Shown here one piece after another: positions 46,909-57,918 of a stretch of 64,000 bases of DNA. Source of the stretch: Pyrrhosoma nymphula (taxonomy: Eukaryota > Arthropoda > Insecta > Odonata > Coenagrionidae); NCBI GenBank assembly GCA_963573305.1, contig OY754331.1, forward strand, positions 13,922,868 through 13,986,867, in the 5' to 3' direction. The notes below the pieces were generated by a model. The model did not search any database. It worked only from the letters and a program-made list of their open reading frames with translations, and was not told the origin of the DNA. Made by a program: the position numbers and the translations under genes. Positions within the stretch are counted from its first letter, which is position 1. Every line of letters begins with the position of its first letter.

Positions 46909-48070
46909 CATCCCACACAGCAAAAAATGTCTCAGAGACTTCTCACTATAGTCTCGAACACCTCAAACATCACGAATGTCTCAAAGATGCCTCGGAGAGG
47001 TAATTGTGAGATATTCAGAAAATTACTTTCTCCATTGGTAAATTATGTAACATAAAATCTACATAGGATGAATACCATATAAGACTTTGTGATATTTTAC
47101 ATAGAGAATAGGAGTTTCGTAAATGTTGTGAATCAAATTAATAGATAGTTATTTTTTATCAAATTGAAAGCCATCAAAAATGCTACCTCTTCATTGAAAT
47201 GTAAACTATCGTGTCGTGATTAGAAAAAATCTTCTTTATTCTCATTAATATTTACTTTATATTCATCCTATTTGGCAACTTAGGTTTCAATAAATTAATG
47301 TCAGATAACTGTCATTATGATTGGATGGTATTTCCTCAAGCTATCACGGCATTGACATTAAAAAGTTAGTTCTCACAGTTAATTTGATGCACAGGAATGG
47401 CTAGGTATATACGTCTTTGTTGAAGCATGGCTTTCAGTTGCAAGTTAGACATGACATTCGTAGGTGCTAGGTATAATTCGAATGATTACGGTCGAGTACG
47501 TAGTTGGTAGAATGAATTCATAACTTATGTCAGCATTAAGAATTGGCTGTATGAATCAATGTGTTATATGATGACAATGTGATTCTGTAGCATTGACATT
47601 AAAAATGTTATTAAAGAACATTTTAAATTTGGGATCGAAGAAAGAAAATTATTCAAGCATTCACAATTTTGCAACCCGTAAATAAAAATTCCATAGCCAA
47701 AGATACAAAGTTTTTTTTTGATTGATGATCAACATTTTGAAGTAGGGCACAATTCTGACAAGGAAAATATACCCCAGTTCCATCCCAGCTGCCCTGTAGC
47801 TGGAGTACAAGGTATCTGAGAGGTATTCTTACTATGTGCGGCTTGTCTCAGATACATCTCGAATCTCTCGGAAACATCTGAGAGATGTTAGGTGAGGTCT
47901 ATGAAATATGTCATGTGACATCTCAGAGACCATTATTTTGGACATAGTGACATCTCAGAGAGGACTCAAAATGTCTCTAAAAGGTTACATGTATGTCTTT
48001 GAGATATCACGTATGATATTCGAAGATATCCAAGAGATGTATCTGAGAGATATTTTTGCTATGTGGGATG
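46909..48070. mobile_element. Inverted-end element with CATCTCAGAGAC arrays, 1162 bp
   Basis: The left end reads CATCCCACACAGCAAAAAAT (46909-46928). The right end, as reverse complement from 48070, reads CATCCCACATAGCAAAAATA. Just inside both ends irregular repeats based on CATCTCAGAGAC/GTCTCTGAGATG accumulate (46930-47005 and about 47810-48050). The interior is AT-rich with no transposase. I cannot assign a superfamily, and no target duplication is evident. A non-autonomous DNA transposon is the likeliest reading. Confidence 0.65.
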
Positions 48071-48580
48071 TGCTACGAGAATATTCTGAGTAGGTATGTA
48101 CAGAGAAAGTTTTTCCGAGCAAATATATATGCAAATAATATATCGCTAATCATTTGCTGTGAAGACACTCTGACCAACTTAAAAAAATAAATAATTGTGG
48201 TTTTTATATACCTAGTACCCCAAGACACAATCTTGTTTTTTGTTATAATTTGCTTCATTTCTATGAGCAGAATTCTAATAAGACTGATATCTAATAATTA
48301 GTTCACTACTTAGAAGTATAATGACATGACTGTATTTATGTTAACTGTAAAAAAACGGGATGCAACATTGTCACTAGGGTAATACGTATTCAAAGTCCGG
48401 TATCCAAGAGTTGATATTTCACCTACAACCATCTTGTAATTTTAATTAGCTCCCTCCAAAGCATCTGCAACTAGAGCATTATGAGAGTCTGCAAAGAATA
48501 TTCTGCCAAGCATGTATTATGGGAACATTCTTAGCATCATCTCAGCATCTGCTACTGAGCATCTGCTGTGAGAACATATA

Positions 48581-48837
48581 TGCAGTAGCGTACGCAAGAT
48601 TTACTTCTTTGATTTTTGGGGGGGTTCATTAATATAAAATGATATTATGATGATTATTATTTACTAAAACAATAATGAAATAAACATTCTCTTATCATGA
48701 AGACAGTTCAACTATAATTTTCAGTCCAATAAGCAAAATTCTAAACGTTAGTTTAGGTAAAAGAACAAAAACTCATTCAGGTAAACATGTTTTTGGGGGG
48801 GTTTAAACCCTAAAACCCCCTCGTCCGTACTCCACTG
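48581..48837. mobile_element. hAT-type MITE, 257 bp
   Basis: The ends are TGCAGTAGCGTACG... and its imperfect inverse, ...CCGTACTCCACTG. The flanks are AACATATA (48573-48580) and AACATATT (48838-48845), an 8-bp duplication with one mismatch. Runs of G and C lie inside both ends. No coding capacity. Confidence 0.7.
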
Positions 48838-49176
48838 AACATATTGGGCATGTGATGAGAATGTGCAGCAGAGTATATGGTATGAAAACCTTCTATGTAT
48901 TGAGGAAGAATATATGTACTAAGCAGAAATAATTGAAAATTACAGAAATATACAAATGGGGGTGCATTTGTTTTTTCGAATCCCTATGTCCTTTCTTTTC
49001 ACCCTACTACTAGTACTTAACAATATCACAAATATTACTGTTTCTTTATGTGGGTGGTGAAAAATACTGTGTGCACCATTAACTCAAATGAAAAACTATA
49101 AAAATTGTCCATTTCTGAGGGTTGATATTTTTTTACGAATTTGTTGCAATAATTTTTATGTTTCCCTGAGCATCTG

Positions 49177-49923
49177 CAGAGTCACCTAGGAGAGAGCTAG
49201 GGTCACCAGCGCCCCGGCAAGATTTGAATTTTGCGCCCCCCAATATAATATAATTTTGCGCTTCCCACTATACTGACTATAACACTAGGTATATAAAAAT
49301 CAGAACGAATAAAGTGTGGGGACTCCCCACACAGTGTTTTGCTACATTCGCTGGTCGTTCTCACAAAATATGGCCTGCCGACACCGCCGGTTTGGTGCCA
49401 GCACGCCACGCCACCCGGCCGTTTTGGTCGGCGTGTGCGTGCTGTGTCGGAGAGTGGAAAAAAACTATGTATCTAATAATCAGAACGAACAAATAGTGGG
49501 GATTCCCCACACAGTGTTTTGCTATGCTCATTGGTCGTTCTCACAAAGTATGGCCAGCCGACATGGCAGGTTTGGCACCGGCACGCCGTGCCGCCTGGCC
49601 ACTTTGGTTGAAATCTGCCGGAGAGAGGAAAAACGGCCAATGAACATATGTACATATGAGTGTAACAAAATATTAGTTTGTGTGTAGTTTTTTTTTCTTT
49701 TATTTAGGGTTCGGTAAAAATTTTCTGTGTTAAGTTAGAGGAGCCGTTCCTAAATTGTGGGGGTGCCTATCATAATCAGGTGCGTTTTTTAAATGCGAGT
49801 TAGCATCATGTTTTAATTTTGTGTGCCTGTGTCCCAGCGGCCCGCAGGCTGTGGGTTTACAAAGTGTCTGAGGCTTGCGCCCCTATCAGCTGCCCCCCTG
49901 GCCAGTCCCTAGCTACAGCCCTG
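49177..49923. mobile_element. hAT-type MITE, 747 bp, with 180-bp tandem repeats
   Basis: The ends CAGAGTCACCTAGG... and ...CCTAGCTACAGCCCTG form loose inverted repeats with CAG termini. A perfect 8-bp duplication AGCATCTG (49169-49176 and 49924-49931) flanks the element. Two GC-rich 180-bp units (49301-49480 and 49481-49660) start CAGAACGAA and carry the hairpin GTGGGGA-CT-CCCCAC variants. Short frames on both strands come from these units. No transposase. Confidence 0.8.
49301..49660. repeat. Two tandem 180-bp units
   Basis: The second unit repeats the first with about 80 percent identity by eye. Shared text includes CCCCACACAGTGTTTTGCTA and GGTCGTTCTCACAAA. They are far richer in G/C than surrounding DNA. 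Confidence 0.85.
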
Positions 49924-50639
49924 AGCATCTGCATTAAGAACTATCTGAGAATGTGCTGAGAACATACTGAAGATGCACTCATAATGTTTTGTTCTTAATC
50001 TAACATGGAACACCTAGATTATCTAATGTGACATGGGTAGCATTCCATAGCTTCAATTCCATAGCTTTGAGGTTCACATTTTACTTAAGTTTGAGATATT
50101 CATCTTTACCCGCCATTGGTCGCGCTATGAGATTTTCTCTCACCCAAAATTTAAAACTGGACTCACTTTGTAATCATGAACTAGAATATGTTTCCTTTCC
50201 TTCTAGCTGACTTTTTATCTCTTCCTATCATCCTACCATCTCAAAAAGTATAAACGAAGCGTCCGCAGCTGTGAAATGATACCATCGGCTACAAAGTGTG
50301 AGACTTTTTCTCGTCGCGCGACCACTGACGTTAGTTTTTTTGTATCACTCAGTTGCATTGCAATCTCGCAGCATGCGGGCAAAGTTGATTTATTTCATGG
50401 AGAATAGCAAAATAAGTCAGGTTTGAAGGATGCTTATTCACCACAGTGAACCGAGGAAAGAAACTGGTTGAATTAGCACTTCTACAGAATGCATGTAGGC
50501 TTTTTCATGTTTTAGTTCCTGGACTACTTTTCTATTCAAAACTTATATTTTTATATTTATGAATTGCAAATTTACCAGCCTAAATGAATAACAAGCAGTC
50601 TTCTACAAATCAAACTCCTTAGTACTAGAAAATTCATCA

Positions 50640-52671
50640 ATCCCATGCATCTGGAGACTTGCTGGATGACCGCGACGAGAACCAAGTCTGTGATGGAAGT
50701 GACAGTGCCAATGAGAGTGAGCACAGTGATCATTGCACAGATAGGGAACAGTCCGATCTTGAGAAGGAAGAATGTGTGAATAGTGCTTGACGGAAAGTGG
50801 TGACTTATCTCGGCAGGAACCAACAAGCACAGTGGTCAGCGAGCTCTCCTCGCACTCTCCTCGCACTAACGTCTGAACTAGAAAACACAACATTGTATTA
50901 CATCTCCCAGGAGTCCAAGCTGTGGCTAGGGATTCAAAGACATGAATGAATGAATGAATGAATATTTATTATGCTCTAGGTAAAACCTATTTGAGCAAAA
51001 AAGAAAATACAGGAAATTTTCTACTCTTAATAAATGACATTTTGACAAAAATATGGCATTATGGAGATTATTGCTAGGCTAACAAGTAGTACATATTTAG
51101 ATAAAAAATGTAAAATATTCAATATTAATAACACAAAAATATAAGTTTTAACACATATCATAATAAGCACACACATACATATATGTATATTTATGTAGAA
51201 AGTTTTAATAACATCAGAAGTTTAAGATGATAACTTCAATAAGTTGAGGAGACTAACTTAAGCCCTAGACTTCAAATAGGAGTACATGTGTAGAATGCTG
51301 GAAATTGTTTTTCCCGGACACAGTAATACATGGCATTGTGAGACACACAAATATGTATTTAGTGGCAATCTGCCAAAATCACGACTGCAAAAGAGATTGT
51401 AACGATACAAACTTTTATGAGCTAAGTGCATTGCTGGACCTGCTTTATTTGGCTGGTTTAAAAAAAGCCCAGCATACAAACATATCAGAGCTATGGAGTG
51501 AAGACGGAACTGCGCCAGAATTTTTCAGAGTTACAATGCCAATGAGGAGGTTTTACTTACTATTGCGTGCGCTGAGATACGATGACATGAATATCAGGGA
51601 AATACGAAAGCTGACAGATAATTTGGCACAAAAAAAAACATTATTTGATGGATTCATTGCACGGTGCTTAGCTAATTACTGTATCGGGGAGTATGCCACA
51701 TTTGATGAAATTCTGGAGGGTTTCAGAGGAAGATGCAGGTTCGGACAATACATCCCAAAAAAACCTGTGAAGCACGGCATAAAATTGTATTCTCTTGTAG
51801 ATTCCCGCACATTCTACACCAGCAATTTAGAAATATATGCTGGCCAGCAACCCAGTGACCCGTATCAAGTTGAAAATAGCGCTTTCAGTGTCGTCAAGCG
51901 TATTGTCAGTCCAACTATAAATACCGGAAGGAATATCACCTTGGGCAATTACTTCACATCAATACTACTGGCAAAATATCTTATGGAGAATAGAATGACC
52001 ATGTTAGGTACATTACGGAAAAATTAAGAAAGAGATCCCTCCAAATTTTATCAATGCAAAAGGAAGGTCAGAAAATAGCAGTATGTTTACATTTTCATCC
52101 CATGGTGTGCTATTATCATATGTTCCTCAAAAAAACAAAAATGTACTACTTCTGTCTACACTCCATTCCAATAAGAAAATAGATGAAAGCTCAGGAAACT
52201 TAGAAAAACAAGAGATAATATTATTTTTCAGCATGATAAAAGGAGGCGTAGATGTGGTAGATGAGCTAAAATCTTTATACTCTGTGGCTAGAATCAGTAA
52301 CAGGTTGCCTCTGACAGTATTTTTTTCTATGATGAACATTGGGGGTATAATTAGTCAGATAATCTACAGGGAGAACACCCACAAGAAAGTAGAAAGACGA
52401 GTATTTTTGAAGACATTAGTGCTAAATCTTATAAAACTATATCTAACTATTCGTTCTTCAATATAACACACCTACCAACAAATTTACGGCATTCTATTGC
52501 GAGAGTGGCAGGAATTGAAGCTAAAAAAAATGAGAGGAATGAGAATACTATTCCTGGGTTTTGCTCATTCTGTCCCAAAGGCAAAATAGGAAGACAAAGA
52601 AAGTTTGTAACAACTGTGACAAAGCAATTTGCCCAGAGCACACCAAATATGCATGTCAAAATGCAATGTGA
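50640..52671 (+). pseudogene. piggyBac-type transposase, broken
   Basis: The N terminus is acidic (DDRDENQVCDGSDSANESE, from about 50665). RKHNIVLHLPGV follows in another frame. After a LINE insertion (50939-51264) the core resumes: ECWKLFFPDTVIHGIVRHTN; DEILEGFRGRCRFG with the first catalytic Asp (about 51714); NITLGNYFTS where the usual Asp is Gly (about 51943); GGVDVVDELKSLY with the third Asp (about 52252). A cysteine-rich end (CSFC, CNNCDKAICPEHT) runs to a stop at 52669-52671. Breaks: an 11-bp tandem duplication near 50855, an extra A in the A-run near 52021, shifts near 52455 and 52590, and stops at about 50787 and 50872. Inactive. Confidence 0.85.
50939..51264 (-). mobile_element. LINE 3' end inserted in piggyBac
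   Basis: On the minus strand AT-rich sequence ends in ...TTGCTCAAATAGGTTTTACC, AATAAATA and TTCA repeats (TGAA on the plus strand, 50943-50962), the layout of a LINE 3' untranslated region and tail. Transposase coding sequence stops before it (ARDSKT) and resumes after it (about 51265), so it is an insertion. No RT coding remains. Confidence 0.6.
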
Positions 52672-53052
52672 TTGAGTAATTTTGTTTGAAATTTCGGGAA
52701 GAGGTTCTCCTGTTTATGCTAAGAGCAGATATTTTAATTCAAATGTATGAGTCATAAGTATGTATGCCCTTATAAATAAATATTTCTTCATGAGAATGGT
52801 AAATTTCTTCATTCATACCCAATGATATCATCGCCAGTAAAATTAGTATTGATTACGTAATTGTATCAGTAATTGTGTATATGTGGACATAATTGATATT
52901 AGATAAATAAATTATATCTAAATAAAGTGTAATATATTACCAGTAAACGCTCTATGATATATAATCAAGGATGCATCTGAGTGTGAGAAAAAGTCTCACA
53001 TGCGTCCACTCGCGTGATAGGTACCTAGGCCTAGCGACCACTCCCGGGTTAA

Positions 53053-53809
53053 ATACAGAATATCAGAAATACAAAATGACTAAATTTAGTTAATTTCATA
53101 GAATATCATACCTTTTTTCACTCACTATTCCGGAGTTTACTCTCTTGTTTTAATGATGAATCATAAGTAATTAATGCTTGGAAAATTTCATGAAAATTCC
53201 AAATAGTCAACTCCATTAAGATAAAGATTAAAATGAAATAAAATTGGCAATTTTCTACAATATGAACTTTAATGCAACCGGTTTGGATGCGCTGCATCTT
53301 CATAAGCAGCTCAAGTTCAGTAACATTTATGTTCCAAATAGGTAGTAAGTCTAACAATAAGTTCAATATCATTGCAGCTTTTATAGCCCATTTTCATGGA
53401 AAGGTCTGGAAGAGAGGGAAGAATCAGCTTTCCCTCCATATTTCTCATTCCTTTGAATCCGGCATTGTCATTTGAGACTTCCCCGAAATTATCATGAGGG
53501 AAAACCGGCCTAGAATGGAAATAAATCTATGGACCTATATATATATATATAATATATAATTCTTGCAACAAGCACATGAGGAATCAAGGGATTAAGATGT
53601 TATGCTAACATTTCAGGGTTTACATTGAGTAAGTGAATCACAGTACACTCCACACCTTTGGATTTAATTCATCTCTTAAACTTCCACCAATTCACCACCA
53701 GGACCTCATTATCCTATTTCAACCGTCCCAATATTCAGATAATCTGCTACCATGCAGGTGTATTTCATTGAAGATTGCACATAATTGTAAGTTACTCTCC
53801 TTTCACTGA
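53053..53809. other. Unassigned DNA with TA microsatellite
   Basis: AT-rich, no gene. A short TA run occurs at about 53537-53562. Confidence 0.45.
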
Positions 53810-53817
53810 ATTTCAAG

Positions 53818-54084
53818 CAGTAGTGTAGCCAAGGGAGGTGCAGGGAGGGGGGGGGGGGGGCAAATGCCCCGCCCCGTGTTCTGGTGCCCCTAAGCCTGTG
53901 AATGTTTCCACTCTCAAGTCCCAAATACATATGTATAAATAAATGTGCATAATACGTTGTCAATTGTCATATTTTGAACAAACCCCAAACCCATCCGCCT
54001 ATTACATCACCAAAATTTGTAATGCATAGAACTTAAACTGCTCTTCCCCCCCCCCCCCGGACCCAAAATCTGGCTACGCCTCTG
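53818..54084. mobile_element. hAT-type MITE, 267 bp
   Basis: The left end is CAGTAGTGTAGCCAAGG and the right end inverts to CAGAGGCGTAGCCAGAT. The flanks ATTTCAAG (53810-53817) and ATTACAAG (54085-54092) are an 8-bp duplication with one mismatch. A long G run follows the left end and a C run precedes the right. It is related along its whole length to 57631-57910. Confidence 0.8.
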
Positions 54085-54210
54085 ATTACAAGCTATTTAC
54101 CGCAGCAAAATAGAACAGCAACAGAATGGTGTAACCACAATACCTTAATTATATTTTCTACTAAAACTTTCTTTTCCTTATAATAAACCTGATTCACTCC
54201 CATTACTTAA

Positions 54211-54821
54211 CCCTTACACTGCTGGAAACGTACATGTACGTGTGTACTGGCAACTGCGGGAAAAACGTTCTTGTACGTTTGACCTTCTCTGTCTACCTGC
54301 TCCCTCAGCTCTTTCATATTTTTATGACCCGAACTCTTTCTTTCCAGTGGTGGACATTTGGGAATCCACCCTTTTTACCCAAACCACTCCCTTCCCATGC
54401 TCTTTAGGGATCGTATACCACCGCAATGAGGTACGACCCTTTCTTCCGATTGCTCACTCAATAGGTTCTGGTTGTATCATAAGTTAGTTGTCTTATGTAC
54501 GCACCCGGCTCAATTATCAACAGATTTCTTTGGTGTATGGTATTAAATAACCAGAAAATTGCCAGAAAAAAATATTGTCATATTTGTTTTTAACCATTAC
54601 GCCTATAAACAAATTTTCAAAATGGGTTCAAAGTCCCACTGATCCCTCAACAAGTTCCGGTGCCCACTCCCTGGGATCACGAGAAAAGGGTTGGGAAGGG
54701 ATTACACGGGTCATATAACTGCCCGGCCTCAGCGCGTGGGAAGGAGGGACAGGCTCCGTCTGAATAAGAAGTTTCCCGCACAGGGTGGACGACATGTGCT
54801 CAAGATGCAGCAGCTTAAGGG
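54211..54821. mobile_element. piggyBac-type MITE, 611 bp, TTAA-flanked
   Basis: TTAA flanks it at 54207-54210 and 54822-54825. The ends CCCTTACACTGCTG and CCCTTAAGCTGCTG (inverted) agree at 12 of 14 positions. A perfect palindrome ACGTACATGTACGT lies 17 bp inside the left end (54228-54241). The interior has no transposase. The ends differ from both larger piggyBac elements here, so it belongs to another family. Confidence 0.8.
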
Positions 54822-54825
54822 TTAA

Positions 54826-56097
54826 AATTGCAGAAAATAGAATAGAATAATGGATTTAATAGAACCTAGTCCAGAAGAATCAAGGTTCAACAAATGATAC
54901 AATGCATGGTACACTCTCCCATAATTTATGTTTTTCTGGTCTGGTATACCCTTGGGGTGGTGGATAGGCCAGGGCAACATAACCCAACACCCCTCTTTAC
55001 CTGCCACCATCATACCTACCACCACCCACCCAGGCATTTCCTTACCAGCAACCTGGTTCACATATCCAATTTTTATACAAATAAACTCTTTGAGGATTAC
55101 ACAGTTGTACTATTGATTTTTTTACAGTTGACACAATTTTATTATTTAACTCATTAACAATTACCCCATTATACAATTAGTCTCTTACAGATCTTTAGAT
55201 CATGTATAATATATCTATTAGCAAATGATTCATGGTTTAATATGGTTTTCCTTCCTTCCAAAAAATAAACTACGGATGATATTCATTCAGAGGGTGGCGG
55301 GTTGGCAGGGGCAACAAATACCTACATCCCTCATTGCCTGCCACAACCGTACCAACTCACACCCCTGGGTTGCAGAGCCACCCAATTTAAATGTCCCAAT
55401 CTTGATATTTACCATTTGTTTTGTAATTTATGTTATTCTGAGAAAGGGTAAAATCACTTTAATTTATAGACATAGCTAAATACTTTAGTTTTGAATAAAC
55501 TTTCGGAAGCGTTTCTAATTTCCATAGGTACAGGCAATTTCCATTACAGGCAGCACCTTGCTGCCTGTACAGCGAAGGAGTAGCTGTATGCTGTAGATCT
55601 ATGGCTAGGAGTGTACAACTGTTTTAATGGTGCTCGAGTTACTCTGTTTAATTTTGCGGGAAATTTGAAAGAGGTTAAACAAGCATTCGGATGTTTTAGT
55701 AGTTGAAATTTTCTGAGTCAAATTTATGATGAAGTCCTATATTCCTTCTCTGTTTGACAGTAAGGAATGTTGCCTTCCTATGATATGAGCTTATATGGTC
55801 GTATTTAGGGGCATTGTATATGAACCTGATACAAGCATGTACCTCTGTAGCTTAAGGTCCAGCTCTTCAATCTTGTCGTTGAATACTACGCAGCAAAATA
55901 CATGAATAGAAAATTAATAAAAAGCAATGTAGTTCATTCCAACTTCAGAGTGCCTTTGATCCACTCAGTCAGCAAGTCCTACCTTCACTCTGTTACCCTG
56001 AATCCAGAGGCAACACCCTGTCTATCGTGTTCACTCTTTTCTGGGCGAGTAATTGACATTCCTAATGAAAGGAATCCCCTCCCACCACCCTTGTTTT
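54826..56097. other. Unassigned DNA with diverged direct repeat
   Basis: Stretches near 54955-55060 and 55295-55385 share the plan GGTGG..GGCAGGGGCAACA..ACCTGCCACCA..ACCCCTGGG in the same orientation, about 335 bp apart and perhaps 65 percent alike. No gene is recognised. Confidence 0.4.
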
Positions 56098-57620
56098 TGG
56101 AAAAAGGTATGGTCTACTCACAATTGAACTAAAGGAGATTGATTGGAAGAGGGCTGCCCTTTATTTGGCTGTGAATGGGGTGAAGGAGAGGAGTTATTGT
56201 TGGGCTATGCCTCCACATTTGGTGGATGTGCAAAATTTATCCCTCAGCCTAAGCATCAGCATCCCAGTATTTAATTGTCATCTGAGGAAGGAGTAGGCAA
56301 AGGTGGAGATGCATAGGAAGAGGAGGTCCATTTTTCTATATGTGAGTCTCTCCTCTGTTCAAAGTTCAGCATTTTCAAGGAAATAATACATAGGTATGCT
56401 GGAGTAATGTGATATTCCAACTCTTTGCCTTCTAAACCAAGGCACTCAACATTCAAATGCCTGAGTTCTTTCCATAGTCAAATCATAAGAATGTAGATAA
56501 CTCAGCACATTATTAATAATCATCAATTTTAACCTGAAACCTACTCAAGTTTGCTATCACTATGCACTGAAAACAGAGTAAAAAGGGGAAAAAATTATAT
56601 GATTAGGCAAAAAGAAAATTGAGACTGAATGGTTAGAATATCTATTTTAGGCTTCATTTCTTTTCACTTTCAATAAACCTGCTAATTTGACCAAAATAAA
56701 TTTCAAATTCAGTTGAAATGCTTTCATTGAGGGTTGTATTATGCTATTTACATTAGTTAAATCTCTCAGTATTCTTGGTAATGGTACATCAGATGAAAAA
56801 ACTAGTCAAAATAAGCATAGCCACTTATCAATTATGGATTGACTCTTGATGTTTCCAAAATAATAAAATCAGTAAGATCTGTTGCATAAGGACTCTATGT
56901 AATAAAAAATATAAATTTAATTAATTTTTACAGTCAACTACCTACACTAAATTTTACCTCTTCAAATGATGACAATAAATGATAATTGCCTTTTCCCAAA
57001 AAAATATGTGAATTCCCTTGTAGCAGGGTTATTCCCATGCTGCGATGGAGACTTGAAATGGATGTATTGGTGCTGCCTTTTAGTAGCTTTTGATAAGAAG
57101 GGGGATATGACAACTTTAGCTGACTGACCATTTTTATCCTCATTCTTGCTCACAAATGGCGGCACCTAACCCATCCCCTCAGAGATAATCCCTTAGCTGG
57201 TCCAAATTTTCCTTGCAGGAATGCCCATCATTGCCACCTACATGTAATAATATTCGTTTTTGGAGAGATTTGTAGCCTATAGACTAGCCTAATATATCAA
57301 TATATTGATTCACAATGCCCTAGATGAATTTCAAAGAGGCATCAATATTGTTGGCAGACGATTTACGAATCTGAAATATGCAGATGACAGGGCTCTCCTT
57401 AGAAACAAAGAACAACATTTGGCCACTCTACTACAGCGCAGAGGTAGGCCTGCAGCTCAATTGCGAAAAATGTCAACTTATGGTGATAAACAGGGATCTC
57501 AACTGTAGAGTGAATCTCATTGGTGATATACCGGTAAAAAAAGGAGTCTTATGCCTGGGCGCCCTCTGCTCTCAAACAGTCCTGGCAGTGTAATGAATGT
57601 CAAGCACGTAATATATGCAC
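56098..57620. repeat. Inverted duplication, copy B
   Basis: Reverse complement of copy A (about 44376-46540). It lacks both SINEs of copy A: the 5S-SINE site is the single GTTTCAGGTTA (complement of 56530-56540) followed directly by the AATTGATG flank, and the tRNA-SINE site near 57290-57318 is uninterrupted. It ends at a hAT MITE target site at 57623. Confidence 0.85.
57300..57620 (+). pseudogene. RTE-like LINE RT fragment (copy B)
   Basis: Plus-strand remnant with NALDEFQRGINIVG, NLKYADDRALL (catalytic YADD kept) and, in a second frame, LQLNCEKCQLMVINRDL. It is the counterpart of 44376-44776 and breaks off before the MITE at 57631. A small deletion after NKEQHLATLLQ shifts the frame. It is inactive and survives only as part of the duplicated segment. 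Confidence 0.75.
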
Positions 57621-57630
57621 ACCTAGTGAT

Positions 57631-57910
57631 CATAGTAGCGTAGCCAGGGGGGGGGGGGTTTCAGGGTGGGCAAATGCCCCCCCACCTCGTGTTCTGGTGC
57701 CCCTAAGTCTGCGTATTATTCCACTCTTAAGTCCCAAATACGTATAAATAAATGTGTATAATTCGTTGTCAATTGCCATATTTTGTGAAAACCCATCCAT
57801 CTATTGCATCATCAAAATTGGTAAAGTTTAGTGAAATGGTTAATTTATGAGTCGGCGCCCCCTAAAAATGTTCTGCCCCCCCCTATAACCAAAACCTAGC
57901 TATGCCACTG
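57631..57910. mobile_element. hAT-type MITE, 280 bp, perfect 8-bp duplication
   Basis: Flanked by CTAGTGAT at 57623-57630 and 57911-57918. The left end is CATAGTAGCGTAGCCAGG plus a G run, and the right end inverts to CAGTGGCATAGCTAGG. Its internal text (TGTTCTGGTGCCCCTAAG, CTCTTAAGTCCCAAATAC) matches the MITE at 53818-54084, proving a shared family. Confidence 0.85.
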
Positions 57911-57918
57911 CTAGTGAT

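Larger units (their letters stand above)
48071..50296. other. Short-motif host DNA with nested MITEs
   Basis: The words GAGCATCTGC, CATCTGCTGTGAGAAC and TGCTGAGAACAT recur at 48465-48580, 48840-48880, 49165-49176 and 49924-49975, interrupted by two hAT MITEs listed separately. Taken without the MITEs they look like one degenerate short-period repeat. No gene is seen. Confidence 0.5.
50297..53048 (+). mobile_element. Second piggyBac-like element, inactive
   Basis: A transposase relic is bracketed by an inverted 16-mer, TGTGAGACTTTTTCTC at 50297-50312 and its complement at 52985-53000. The right end proceeds to CTAGCGACCACTCCCGGG followed by TTAA (53049-53052). Read outward-in this is TTAA-CCCGGGAGTGG, as expected for piggyBac. 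The matching outer left end is not recognisable, so the left limit is the inner repeat only. GCGCGACCACT near 50316 and 22826 is shared with the first piggyBac. Confidence 0.75.

Noticed and set aside
49301..49660. Repeat pair considered as CRISPR-like or satellite array
   Set aside because: Only two 180-bp units, no spacers, eukaryotic context; simple tandem duplication inside a MITE.
53846..53862. Long G run as an assembly error
   Set aside because: A related MITE at 57631 has the same G run at the same place, so it is a real feature of the family, though its length may be unreliable.
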